Source: Cytidiella melzeri (lineage: Eukaryota > Basidiomycota > Agaricomycetes > Polyporales > Irpicaceae). Taken from it: 48,595 bases of DNA. How positions within the stretch are numbered: the stretch's first letter is position 1; every line of letters starts with the position of its first letter. The notes under the pieces were generated by a model. It was not told the origin of the DNA. It saw only the letters and a program-made list of their open reading frames with translations, and ran no database searches. The stretch is taken from the NCBI GenBank assembly GCA_022592445.1, contig JABYQR010000327.1:1-48595 (forward strand). The letters run 5' to 3'. Below, piece by piece: positions 1 through 10,891 of the stretch. The translations under genes and the position numbers were made by a program.

Positions 1-70
1 GAAAGGAAACGTAGGAGAAAGATAAGCTAATGGAGCGTGAGTTGCAGCGGAAGGCTACGTTAAATCGCAG

Positions 71-598
71 TCAATTGGACTCGACAGACTGCGCGCAGGG
101 GCGGTAGTGTAGAACAACACCTCCCGAGCGGCAATGCGTATTGCAAGTGAATGTGTGGCCAACGACGACGTCGGTAGAGCTGGTAAGATTGAACTGCACT
201 AGTTCGCACTCGTGGTCCCCGCCCTCAAAGTCTGGTGACAGCCAACAAGGGGGGTGCAGCGCGCGCGGGCAATCGCAGTCGAGCGGGACGAAAGGTCCTG
301 TACGTAGGGGAATTGGATGATTGCTCTGAGTGTCGCAGTAAGAGCAGTTATCAAGCGAGTCCGTGACGGAGGCTACGGATGACGCTGGCAAGGGTGATTT
401 AGAAGTTGATCTCTCAGGGGAGATCGTAGGCGCTGCTGAGGGTTCTGGCGGCGGCGTGGGCGCGGGTATGATGGGGTAACGGCGTAGAACCTCGCACGGG
501 CGCGGGCGGTAAGAGCAGCAACCGTCGGGTAGGTGGGGAACGGTGGGACAGTAGCGGCAAACTCGAGGCGGGTTGTCGTTGGTAGACGCAGCTGACAT
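71..598 (-). CDS. Hypothetical Cys/Pro-rich protein, 175 aa (weak)
   Basis: An uninterrupted ATG-to-stop frame of 175 codons. The N-terminal half is rich in Pro and Ser. The C-terminal half holds spaced Cys and His residues (a CSYC pair, a CDC pair, an HPPC cluster, then CNTHC), which loosely recalls a RING/PHD-like zinc-binding layout but does not match a family I can name. It lies at the window edge in a gene-poor stretch, and shorter overlapping frames exist on the same strand. It could be a real small gene, the last exon of a longer one, or chance in GC-rich DNA. I do not recognise it and assign no function. Confidence 0.28.
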   Translation of the reverse strand: MSAASTNDNPPRVCRYCPTVPHLPDGCCSYRPRPCEVLRRYPIIPAPTPPPEPSAAPTISPERSTSKSPLPASSVASVTDSLDNCSYCDTQSNHPIPLRTGPFVPLDCDCPRALHPPCWLSPDFEGGDHECELVQFNLTSSTDVVVGHTFTCNTHCRSGGVVLHYRPCAQSVESN

Positions 599-1370
599 AA
601 ACGGGAAAGAAGTTGCAGGGGGACAACGCAGAAGAAGCTACGGCTATGGGCACGAAGAGACTCCCTCGACGCGAACGCAAAGCGTAAAGTGAACTCTGGA
701 GACTGGGGTGGGGATTGATTATTTTTCACGCAGTACAAGCAACACCTTTTATATATCCTAAAGACCCTCTCCTAAACCTTTCCTTATATGTCCTAAACCC
801 AAACTCAAGAGCGAGGAAACAGGGTGGCAGAATACTTCCGTCTGCAGAGGCAAAATATCCAGCGAGTCGACGTCCGGCGAGACACAGCGTTGGTTGACGC
901 GGCATAGCGGCGCGCGCTCTTGCGCTGAAGAGGCACCAACCGTCGCGAGCAGGTGATGAGGCGCCGTCCAGGAGTTGCACAGCGTGGCGTGATAGGAGTC
1001 TTCCTGAAACGGGGTTCGCGCGTCAAGGTTCTTCTACCGTTGGTCCGACCCGCGTCCGAAACTCTTGGTGGCTGGCCGGCCCATGCTCTGATGCAAAAAG
1101 GGGCGTGTCTGTGAGTCAGAGTTCGGTGCGATTCCTCGGCCCCGGATGTTTCCGGCGCGTTGCTCCTTGTCAAGTCCTCGGATCCTCGGCGAACTCCTCG
1201 TGCCCGTGACACTGGGAAAGTGGAGGGACTTGCCGCTCAGGATGACGCGGGCCGCACAAATGGCGGGCTGCTGCCGGGTCTCCGCGCCTAGCCGATTTCC
1301 GGGCGTATCAACACAATCACCTCTCTTGAGGTCTGGTGTGTTTGTGCCTGGTCCCTGCATGTCCAGGGGG
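599..1370. other. Gene-poor stretch, nothing recognised
   Basis: Only short overlapping frames occur on both strands, none with a recognisable motif or convincing splice structure. Around 755-810 there are three CCTAAA-like words, too few and too irregular to be telomeric. Confidence 0.4.
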
Positions 1371-1455
1371 TGTGTTAGTGTCTCAGCCTATATATTACAA
1401 ATAAAAGATAGTATTATTACTACTATTATCGCCCACAACAATATTAGTGCCTAAT
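1371..1455 (+). repeat. Possible LTR-end remnant (weak)
   Basis: A purine run (CCAGGGGGTG) directly precedes TGTTAGTGTC, a layout like a polypurine tract followed by the TG end of a copia-type LTR. An AT-rich segment with TATATATTAC follows. No second LTR, target-site duplication or coding remnant was found beside it, so this may be chance. Confidence 0.2.
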
Positions 1456-2345
1456 ATGGTAATCCCCTGCCACTTCCTATTTTTCCCCTCTTGCTGTGTC
1501 GGCTCCAATGCACTTCTTGCTATCACCTCCAACTCGACCTCGCCCCTGTTGCCCTCCTCCTCGCCACTCATTGTTCAGTACACGCTTGTGGCGTAGTCAA
1601 AAACCGCATCGAGCAGTCTGACAACACTCGTTTGCTGGCCGGATGCAAAGGAGGTCTTGTGGGGTAGGATTGGGATAGGATTGGGCAGGTTTTGGACCAC
1701 AGGTACGTCACCTTCTCATCTTCAGCCCTTGCCACGCTTTACCTAGCCACGCAGCTGAGCCCCAGTTGCACCCACTTGAGCGGTAAGTCATGTCAGTCAT
1801 CTTTCTCATCTCCCTTTCTCTGTACAACATGTCTGTGGGAAGGTGCGAGAACGAGCGGCCGCAGAGTTACACAACACTTAAGCCGTCTCACTCAATCCGA
1901 CTGCAGATGTGTCTGTCATCATTGGTTACAACAGTGAGTTGTTGTTGCCCTCGTTGTTGCCCTCTCCCTCTCCCTTGTTGTTGCCCTTGCCCTCTCCCTT
2001 GTTGTTGCCCTTGCCCTTAACTGCTCTCACTCTCGCTTTTGCCTTTTCTCTCGCCCTCTCCCTTCCATGTCCTCGCCCTCAGCGTTTCTTGTCCTTGCCC
2101 TTTCCCTTCCACACCTTCGCCCTTGCCATTGCTCTTGGCCTTACCCTCACTGCTGGTTTCACTCCTGCTTGTGCTATCTCAGTTGTCGTAGACACCTGTA
2201 TCATTCTGGGACTGCCTGTGGCATTCAATTGCTCCCGCATCTTGTGTGACTGTGTTGCCCAGCTGCATAAGTTGGATTGGACAGACTCTGAGGTGAGTTC
2301 TGTCACAAGCTGCATACATTCTTACCGATGTCCATCTCCATCTAG
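1456..2345. repeat. Pyrimidine-rich low-complexity tract
   Basis: The plus strand is dominated by C/T words. Between about 1928 and 2150 a unit of roughly 24 nt built from TTGTTGTTGCCC and CCTCTCCC is repeated imperfectly. The frames here translate to Leu/Pro/Ser-rich repeats that come from base composition, so most are probably not genes. A short segment ending near 2292 precedes a GTGAGT donor and could be an upstream exon of the WLM-like fragment that follows. Confidence 0.5.
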
Positions 2346-2528
2346 ATGGAGCACCACAGGCTCAATGAGCAGGAGGCCAACCCCAATCCAAACACCAACT
2401 TCATCTTCCCTCTGCCAGTCTGGGATGCAGCTGCCCAGGAGGATGCCAGACAGCTGCTCCGAGCCTTGATGGCGCAGGTCAAGCCTGTCATGAAGGCTCA
2501 TCAACTTCAGGTGAACAGCATCGAGGAG
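2346..2528 (+). pseudogene. WLM/Wss1-like metallopeptidase gene fragment
   Basis: An exon-like frame begins at ATG after CTAG and ends at a GTATGT donor. The peptide starts MEHHRLNEQEANPNP and continues through DARQLLRALMAQVKPVMK to NSIEE. From memory this resembles the N-terminal part of fungal WLM-domain (Wss1-like, DNA-protein crosslink protease) proteins, in which a KPVMK-like segment precedes the rest of the domain. A 60-nt candidate intron (2529-2588) leads to an in-phase TAC, giving EEY as in the family. After that, similarity is lost and a stop follows at 2772. I see no HExxH zinc-binding site anywhere nearby. It is therefore either a decayed copy, perhaps carried by a transposon, or one exon of a gene whose other exons I cannot place. 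Confidence 0.45.
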
Positions 2529-2773
2529 GTATGTCCATGTCAGTTCAAGCAACTACATGTATGGGGATTCTGACCACGTTATGTTCAGTACCATGGTGTG
2601 CACACTGTATGTGCTAATCTTGTTATACAAAGATTGTGTATTGAGGCTAACACCTCTTCAGAACAAACAAATCAGACCATCTGGCATGTTCTGTCTGTGG
2701 TACACCTAGAGGTGAAAGTGACTGGGAAGGGGTCTCCGGATAACATGCCTTTTGTATTGTACTATGAGCATTG

Positions 2774-4814
2774 AATTCACAATTTGTTTGTTTATGTAAA
2801 TTGCTACTGAGAACCTGAAGTTTATGCCTCAAGAAAGAAGTGGCATCCTTACCTGGTAAGCACAGCAAATTGACATAGACTTTGAAAATGAACAGGTGCT
2901 CACACCCTTTCAATACGGGAGTAGCACCTTTATCTATGCGGTGATTGGTGTGTTTGATCTTTCAACAGTCAACGTCAACAGTTAATCAGCAAAGCATTGG
3001 TGAAGGTCCCAATACAAGTTGAAGAGATTGAGGTCATTCACATACTCATGAATTCTTGAAACGTACCATTCACATTGTATATGCACTTTTCCTTATTTAC
3101 ACACTGTATATTGTCTTGCCATGATCACACCACTCCACTACTCCCCACCCCCCCTCTCCCTCCTCCTCTCCCCTTCTCTTGCTCTTTCTATGCCTCTTTC
3201 ACCCTTTCCCACCCAGCCCCTTCTCCCACCTTTCCTGTCCCTATCCCATTGTAGCCCTTGCGCCATCTCTGTCTTTTCTACCTCGCGTGCCTGATGTGCC
3301 TGACTGTCTCATATTTCTATCTATTTTTATTGCTGTCTCAACCCCAAACATTTTTCTTTGCTGGGGATTTCCTTTTTGGTAACTATTATTCTTCTCTGCA
3401 TCATCATCTGTAATAATACTATCTTTTAATTGTAAGCAGCTCTCTCAGCGAGGACCACCACAGGATCCGAATGCCGGCCTGAGTGCGAGGTAAGTGATGA
3501 GCTGTTGCGGGAATAATCCACCACCGCCAGGACACAGGCTGGGTAGGCTGGAGCCACTGGGTTGAGAGTGTGATAGAGCAGGTGTGCTACGAGCTCAGCC
3601 GGTGGGACCAGGCTGGCTTTGGTAAGATGTGGATGGGCCTGCAGTGCTAAATTATCATAGAAGTAATGATGTGTGTGTTGTCACTAGTCTACTCATATAT
3701 ATGCACTGGACCAGCACAATTATAATCAATCTCATTTGATATGTATCCACCAAGCAAAGAGGCAGTATTATTAGAGCAAGGAATAGCAACTATTGCACCC
3801 GCAGCCCACTTGGAAACTGCCCATATTTCAGCTGACACTCAGATGAACATTCCCCCGACTCGGACAATTGCGAGACACGATGAGATCCCTGTTCTCTCAC
3901 TTCACGTTTCCGCTGACTCTCCGCCGGATACCCTTTAATTAGATGGGGCGGGAGATCAGCCGGCTACACCCCTGAGAAAAAGTTGGCGGTGTAGTAGGCT
4001 CGTCCCCCGCTGTTCATGCAACTTTCCAGGCTACGTCCGTGGCCAGCCGTCTACATATCAGTCATGCAATAGGCTCTGTATATTGCGGACACAATTGTAC
4101 GAGCCGTTATATGAGAGCGAGGATATGGACAAGCCTTCGACGGTTGGGGTGGCTCGGAGCTGTACGGGACAAGAGTTTGAGCCACCATTCCGCGATCAAG
4201 GTCGTGCGTGGAACATACACTGACATAGTAACTTGAAGTACTAGTGCTACAACAAAGACTCCGCAATTACGGCTGAAGTGAGTTGCAGACGAACACAGCC
4301 AAGTAGTAGCCAGCTATATACCACAGGTCCTGTGCTTGGCAATCCGAATGAGTCAATCGCCAATCCAAACTATTCTCCAGTGAATTAGTTAGCCAAGAAA
4401 TCACACAAACCATCGCCTCGTACCTCCGAATTTCTTGCTCCCCGAGCGCGAGACCGAGGAGGTAGTATGCAGGAGGAGACAAGAATACTCTGTGTCTCGT
4501 TGAGCATCAGTAATGAATACATCTCCAACATTTCGACCTCATCATGAGTGTCCCACGCACAAAACGGTCCTGACATGTCATAACAAAAATTATACTGCGG
4601 GTATTGATAAACGGGGGATCCGAGCTGGATGTATGCAAGGAAAGGACACGACATGCGTAGATAGCAATATTCATCAAAAGATCCATGGAAAATGTGAATA
4701 TGGAAAAATGAGTGAGTGGCGGACATACAATAATAATAAATGTGCGTGGAGAGGTGGTGACTACGACCTCCGACCAAATCGTTCAGCGGGTAGCCCAAAC
4801 GTGACAGTCGTTCC
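2774..4814. other. Gene-poor stretch with C/T-rich tract
   Basis: No supported gene. A strongly pyrimidine-rich tract lies at about 3135-3250. A short spliced-looking segment at 3440-3490 ends at a GTAAGT donor but encodes only about 17 unremarkable residues. Short frames at 3741-3938 and 4039-4236 match nothing I know. The right end holds the 3' flank of the next minus-strand gene. Confidence 0.4.
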
Positions 4815-7800
4815 TCACGATGGCCTCCAACTTGACGGAGGCGCAGGGCGGGCACGTGCATGTTGAGCCGGGAGAGGTGCGTCAGAAGGTGCCGTCTTTG
4901 TGCGCGGCCTTATAGCAGGCCTGCGCGGTGCTTCCGAAGCCGACGAGCTCGGGACAGCGAGCTGATTGTACGAGCTAGACCGTTGGTTGGCAGCAAACCC
5001 GTACCCAGACTGCCGATCGCTGAGTATCGCAGACGTCCGACTCGCCCTCGACGGACCACCCCCACCCCCACCATACTCGCTCTTCGAGCCCCAGCCCGCG
5101 CCGAGCTCACTGCCGGCGACGCTCCCTGTGTACATCGTCTGCCCAGACGAGGCGAACATGGGATAATTCATACCATACCCACCAGGCATCATCCCGCCCA
5201 TACCCATCCCGCCCATCTGCATCCCCATACCCATCTGCATCCCCATTCCCATCCCCATGCCGTTCATGCCAGACATGCCGATGGGAGCAGTAAACGCGCT
5301 AGTAGAAGACCCACGCTCCCACTCGTCATTCGCAGCGGCCATAGCCTGCTGAGCGACTGCCATCTGATACGCCTGCTTTGCCACCAGCATCGCATGTTGA
5401 TGAGCAGCTAACATCCGTGGGTCCGCGGGAGGGGTGATAAACTGCTGAGGGCCCATCATAGGCAAAGCCGGCGACGGTTGCCAGCCCATCGGTGACGCCG
5501 GTGTGAAGTTCATCATCGGGTTTGCTCCACTCAGACGGGAACCCATGGCATTCAGAGGCATATCCTCCTCCTCGTCGTCGAGATCGACAGGCATCTTGCC
5601 ATTGACGATCTTGCCCAGCTGTCCTCTCATCGTCAGCACGATCGTTCTTACACTCAGAGTAAAGTTCTAGCGACAAAACTCACCTCGAGTGCAGCCTTAG
5701 CCTCGCTACGCCTTCTCTCTCTCCTCCGCTCTTCCCCCGAATCTGCGGACTTGGGAATGGCCCTTCCCTTGTCCAGATCATCCTCAAACGACACACTCGC
5801 GCCCGATTTGTGCCCCTTGCGCGGGCCCAACGCAGAACTCCCTCTGTTGCGCCAGTCATCGGCACCATAGTCGCTCCCATCCGCAGGCGTCAACGGAGTC
5901 CTTCCGCTGCTAGAGTCACCCGTAGAACTTGCCGGACTGTACCCCCTTGTTGCCATCGCAAATGGTTTTTTCGGAGGCGAATGAACCTGCGAGGAGCTCG
6001 CACTGCTCGAGACAGGACTGTCGAACGGTTGCCGCGGTCGTGGCGGGAACCGCGAAGCAGAGGACTGAGCTTGGCTTTGCTGTTGAGTAGTAGCAGAGGA
6101 ATGCGACGGAGCAGACGATGGTGGTGCCAGTGTTGGACGGCTGGTGGTCGTAGTGGTACTCGGCGCGTTCGAGACAGGCGAAACATCCATCCGGGGAAGT
6201 AACGTCGATGAACGATTGCGAGGTTTTGCATACGACAGCCCCGTCTTCTTTGGTTCGCTAGGGATCGCTGCTGGTGTAGCCAACAATCCACCTCCAGTGA
6301 AGCCAGCTAGTGATGGGCCCGTGGCATCCGCGACCATAGTTGACGAGCGTTTTCGAGGTCCGATGGCAGGTCGAGAGGTAGAGGTGCTGTTTGAAGATGA
6401 GCCAGCCCGCGTTGAGGAAGGAGGAGGCGACGACGTGCTTGTGCTTGAAGGTGAAGCTACATTCCTCGGTGAGGTTGCAGCCGCAGAGACAGACGAACCA
6501 ACAGAGAAGAAGTCTGGTTTGGTGGTGTCTACAGAAGGCAGCGACATGGATGACAAAGGGAAAGTGGGAGAAGTAGGACTAGACGATGCGCTGCTGTTTG
6601 ATCCAACCATTCGCACAGTAACTTGAGATAGTCTGGTAGCGTTCATAGATAACTGCGACGCAGGACGAGATGTGACGCTGAACGCGGGGGGTGGTGATCT
6701 TTCGCGAATAGGGGTCGGCACGATGGGAGCAGGATCCGTCAGGTCAAAAGCGGCTGCGGCATTAGGTGAAGAAAGTGACCGGCGTTTAATTCTCTGGTTT
6801 GGCTCTGTATTGAGAGGCATCGCAGACGAGGGAGTGTTAAGCTCAGAAGAGTCGAAGGCGTTGATTGGGACAGTCTGGCTACGTGTAGGTGGAGGTATTC
6901 GCCCACGCTCAGCTGCATCAGATAACACAGGTCTTGAGTCGAGTGACCGTCGTTCGAGGGGCGCAGTGCCTGCAAGGTTCTCTGTCGATTTCGAGGCAGC
7001 CGCCTGCGCAATCCTAGCGAGTCGATCGCTAAGACTTGGTTTGTCGTGATGTGTCGGTCGAGCAGTGTTAGATCTGTCACTGATAGCTGGCGAGCCTGAT
7101 CGATCTTTGACTGGTAACGGTGGAGGCGAGAGCTGATTTTGCGGGGGAGTAGACGCCAGGATATCATCTGCTGGTGTGCGATGTAGTTTAAGTGGAGTTT
7201 TCATCTGCGAGATGTCTATTAATGGTTTCGGCGTCATTCGTGGACGTGAGTTGGAGGCATTGGAGGCAGCGCTGCCCGGACGGGGAGGACGAACAAGCGT
7301 CGCCAACGGTGCATCGTCTGAATCGTCAGACGAATCTGAACTCGATTCTGTGTCGCTGTCTCGAGACGGAGCCTTGCCTTTGGTGAACCCTTACAGACAA
7401 CGTCAACAACGGAAAGGATGAAGACGAACTAGAACGTACCATTCTGAGTGTTAGTGTTCTTGGGAGGCGCTCGCGGAGGAGGGCGCTCAGAGGTAGCCTT
7501 GAGCTGTAATGCGGGTGTCGACAAAGAACTGCCCAGCCGATATGATCCAGGAGGAGTATCTACCTTCGGGTGCCACGACGGGCGACCACCGCCAGTATCC
7601 AATCCATGTCCAGACACCGACTTTGAAGGGGGACGAGGCGCCACAGGGGATACTCGGCGGTGTCCAAGTTCGCTGGTTGGTTTACCGACCTTCTTGACGG
7701 TGCCTTTTCGTTTGGGACGCATCGTTGACGACCCTTGCGAGTCGGAGGACTCTGATCCGCTGGCCTCTGATTCGTCGCTTGAGGTATCGGTCGAAGCCAC

Positions 7801-8703
7801 CACTGCTGAGACTCGCGGCGCGGACACAGGAGAGCGGGAGGGGGAGGTAGCCGAGGCACGGAAGCTCGCATTTTGCAGTGAGTCAGTTCTGGAAGGAGGT
7901 CGAAGTAGGACGGGCGTGGACGAGGTAAGATCCACATTTACTGTACTCTTGCGAGCTGCAGCCTCACGGAAAGCTGCAACGGAGATGCGTTGCGAGGAAT
8001 CGGAGGCAAAGCTGCCGTTTCTGGGACGTGGTCGAGCAGGAGGAAGTAGTGGAAGATCTGGCGAGGTAGGAGCTGAAGCTGGAGATTCAAGAGGTCCGGG
8101 ACCAACATGGCGGAAAGCCTTGAGATTGAATGAATCCGAGCCGAGGTCTACATTCAGCTTCGGAGGTGGTCCTGATGGCTTCGACTTTTTGCGCTCTCTG
8201 TGTGCCCACGAGAACAGCCCTTTCTTCGGCGAGGGCGAAATATCGGCACCATGGCGTTGTTCTAGATCTTCAGCATCTTGCGAGGACCTGGCATGAGCGT
8301 CCGCGTGGCTAGGCAAGGACTTGGTCGAAAGTGCGTTATGCGGATCGCTATACGCAGAAAACAACGCTACTTTAGATGGTGGTAGACGGATGGAATCCAG
8401 ACTGGCTTCCGAGCGTGAGCCAGAGGCTAGAGATAACTGTGGAGGGAGCAGCTGGTCTCTCTCGTTCACCTCGACTGCAGGTGTAGATCGTTTGCGGTTG
8501 AAGCCAAGGTGAAACTTGCTTGACGAGGCCTCGGAGTGTGGGTACCCGTAGACATGGCCAGCCTGAGAGGATGCATCAGGCACGTCTGGCATCACGTACT
8601 CTGATGTGTCGGCGACCGAGTTTGCATCTGCGCTGGACTTGGTCGCGTTGGAGCTTGAAGACTTGTTCTTGTCTTTCTTTGAAAACAAGCCTAGCAAAGC
8701 CAT
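4815..8703 (-). CDS. Large disordered protein of unknown function, 1257 aa
   Basis: Three exons: 8703-7440, 7389-5684 and 5618-4815. Introns are 50 and 65 nt, the second with a CTGAC branch point, and phase is kept across both. The first ATG opens with MALLGLFSKKDKNKSSSS. No enzymatic or membrane domain is visible. The protein is rich in Ser, Pro and Thr, with acidic Ser-Asp runs just before a DDAPLATLV motif in the second exon. The C-terminal exon carries a LVAKQAYQMAVAQQAMAAA helix-like segment, then a Met-Gly-Gln repeat (about 5180-5290) and a SxxSYNQL segment. The DDAPLATLV and KQAYQMAVAQQAMA blocks recall conserved uncharacterised basidiomycete proteins, which supports the splice choices. 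A 282-codon plus-strand frame (7448-8296) lies antisense to it and is judged a shadow. Function unknown. Confidence 0.82.
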
Positions 8704-9200
8704 GGTGGTCTGTGTGAGACTTGCGAGTAAGCAACGAGGGTGCTGAAATGCAGGTTCTCAGGCGTCTTGCTTCGCGAAGTCTGCAGGTTGCGTTCCGGGA
8801 GACAGAGAGAGTGAGCAGCCGGCGTCCGCATGCAACAGGGCCGAGCAATATTCGTATTCTCTGACGACAGTGCCACGTGAGCGCCGAGAGGCAAGTGGTG
8901 CGAATAGCGTCTGCGACACTCGAGAAGAGAAAACAAGAGAGTGGAAGGAGAACGATTAGAGAGATATACGAGGTTGGAAGGGAGGAGAAGAGGTCGCAGC
9001 GAGGTCGCCGTCAGGCTCATGTTTAGACGCGATCCCGACGTTGCTGCTTTGGGTAGCTTAGTCAGCTTCGACCGCCCGCGACAATATTGCTGCATCAGAC
9101 GGAGATATCCTATTAATGTATTCTTAAAGGCATGGTACATGTTATGACTTTGGACGTGAAGCGAATCGGAACAGACGATAAGGTATACTGCGATGGTAGA
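8704..9200. other. Upstream region of the 1257-aa gene
   Basis: A 497-bp intergenic region between the thioredoxin stop and the start of the next minus-strand gene, so it should hold that gene's promoter and the thioredoxin 3' UTR. No clear TATA box or small gene was seen. Confidence 0.4.
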
Positions 9201-9674
9201 CTACACTGACTTCTGAATCAGACCCTGTGAACGCGCATAGATGTCAGTCAGATCGGATTCCAACAGTAACGAAAGGGCCATACGTTGAGAGCCTGGGGGT
9301 TCGCACCCACGACCTCACCGACCTTTTGGCCGTTCTTGAACAGGATGAAAGTTGGCATCTACGTGACAAACTCATGAGCAGACGCGCGACAGAGAGATAT
9401 CATTCACATACCGCACGGACACCGACTTCCTGGCTGATCTCTTCAGCGGCGTCAACGTCGACCTTGAAGAACTCGACATTGGAGTTCGTCTCTGACAGCC
9501 TCTCGAAGATCGGGCTGATGACCTTGCAAGGGCCACACCATGTAGCCCAGAAGTCGAAAATGGTGAATTTATCTTGGCCGATCTGTGCACGTAGGTGAGA
9601 CTTGTACAACGAGGCGAGAGTGGACTTACGATCTCGCGGAACTGAGCGACATCGGATACGGGAGTGACAGTCAT
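9201..9674 (-). CDS. TRX1: Thioredoxin, 104 aa
   Basis: A general protein disulfide reductase, reduced in turn by thioredoxin reductase. Four exons: 9674-9630, 9582-9412, 9358-9284 and 9224-9201, with introns of 47, 53 and 59 nt and all junctions in phase 0. The 104-aa product has the normal length of cytosolic thioredoxins. The active site WCGPC is at residues 30-34 (Cys31, Cys34), preceded by FDFWAT. The conserved cis-proline lies in MPTF (Pro74) at the start of exon 3, and the GANPQAL segment follows. The last exon adds only seven residues, GLIQKSV. There is no N-terminal targeting extension, so a cytosolic or nuclear location is expected. The symbol follows yeast usage. The family call is certain; which fungal paralogue it represents is not. 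Confidence 0.97.
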
Positions 9675-9754
9675 GGTGGATGGTTGTGTGTGAGAGGAGG
9701 TGGGAGAGATGTGGGTGTTCTGGAGATGAGCGTCCAAGAGAGCTCTGGGGATGG

Positions 9755-9762
9755 TTTATATA
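9755..9762 (-). promoter_or_regulatory. Candidate TATA box of thioredoxin gene
   Basis: TATATAAA on the minus strand, about 81 nt upstream of the thioredoxin ATG, a plausible distance for a short 5' UTR. Confidence 0.5.
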
Positions 9763-10891
9763 TCTCGGGAAGGGTGACTTTGCGTTTGCGATCATCTCGC
9801 GTCTCCGTAATCTGCGTCACGTGCTACGTTCCCTGACAAATCTCCTGCTCGTTCGTTCATCCTCAGCCCCAGGAAAAAGAAAATACACTTGACATACACA
9901 AATACCCGGGGCGTGAAATGATTCACCTCTGTGCTCATCGTGTTGATACAGCGGACAAGACTGCCAGTCTAGATTTCCGGGTGGCCAGATACACCGTACT
10001 GCGGTATCCAGTAGTTGGACGATCGTCACTATATAGAAGGACGAGCTTGCAACTTGAATTCGATGAGTAACAGAAACACAGCGTTGTGTAAAAAAAGCAG
10101 CTTACTACACATGTGACCGGGCCCGACCAAGATGTTGCTAAGCGTCCACGGAACGCAGACGGTGGTCGACGACTGCCATAGCTTGCCAGAGCAGAACATC
10201 AACCCTCTCATGGTCGTGGTCTCATGGATGTGCACGGAGCAACGAGTGCTTGACATCGACCGTCGCGTCAATCACCACTGGCAGTGGGCGTCCATTGCGA
10301 TCCGTGCTGCGGCTAGATATTATTATTTACTTGTTGCTACCTACTGTCACACCCTCATCCCCTTCGCACAGAGCAGCCATCTTTACTCTCTCTCTCTTTC
10401 TCTTGCAAGGTGGCACACGATACCTCTGTTCTGTCTACTCATACCCCCAACGCGACCCGGTTCAGCCTCAACATACCCCGCGTCATCTCCCGCTTTCAAC
10501 TTTCTTGGGTCTTGTCCCACTCCTTCATTGGTCTTCGCGCAGCCTCTCTTACGACTTACGAAAAGGGAACATTAGGTTCGCTTTGCTGAACGCTTCGGCC
10601 AAAACGTGGCATTCATAAGTGAGAAATGACCTCTAAGCCTTGCTTAATTCATTCGTTGACGACTGCGGCGCCGTAGTTCCACCCTTCGAGACAAGGCTGA
10701 AAACCTCTGTGCGCGTCCAACGATAACGGAGAGAATATTCAGCATTAAACGCATCGACAGACAGTGCGTGACAACATCGTTCACTCTTTCCCGTGATTGA
10801 CCCATGGCTGCAGCTACGGAGGCTCATTAAGGCTCCCTTCTACTGCTGTTCTTCACTTTGCACTCGTCACAAGTGCGATTCCAGCTCGATA
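9763..10891. other. Divergent intergenic region, thioredoxin / Lam-type gene
   Basis: Together with the TATA box this is about 1.2 kb between two divergently transcribed genes. It holds a CT-rich tract at about 10380-10415, of the kind found near fungal transcription starts, and CCAAT-like words on the minus strand near 10525. The short frames here have no recognisable features, and no convincing extra gene was found. Confidence 0.4.

Noticed and set aside
755..810. CCTAAA-like words suggesting telomeric repeat
   Set aside because: Only three irregular copies; not a tandem array and not at a sequence end.
1909..2469. 186-codon Leu/Pro/Ser-rich frame resembling a membrane protein
   Set aside because: The hydrophobic look comes from repeated CT-rich DNA; other frames of the same tract are also open.
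7448..8296. 282-codon plus-strand frame
   Set aside because: Antisense to exon 1 of the 1257-aa gene; Gly/Glu-rich composition mirrors the Ser/Pro codons of the real gene.
9270..9330. tRNA-like stretch with a GGGTTCGCACCC T-arm look
   Set aside because: On the minus strand it is coding sequence of thioredoxin exon 3 ([11 protein letters not shown]); no cloverleaf can be drawn.
10793..10891. Upstream in-frame start for the Lam-type gene
   Set aside because: The added residues are Cys-rich and unlike the Ser-rich body; the downstream MPPNFF start looks more natural, although unproven.
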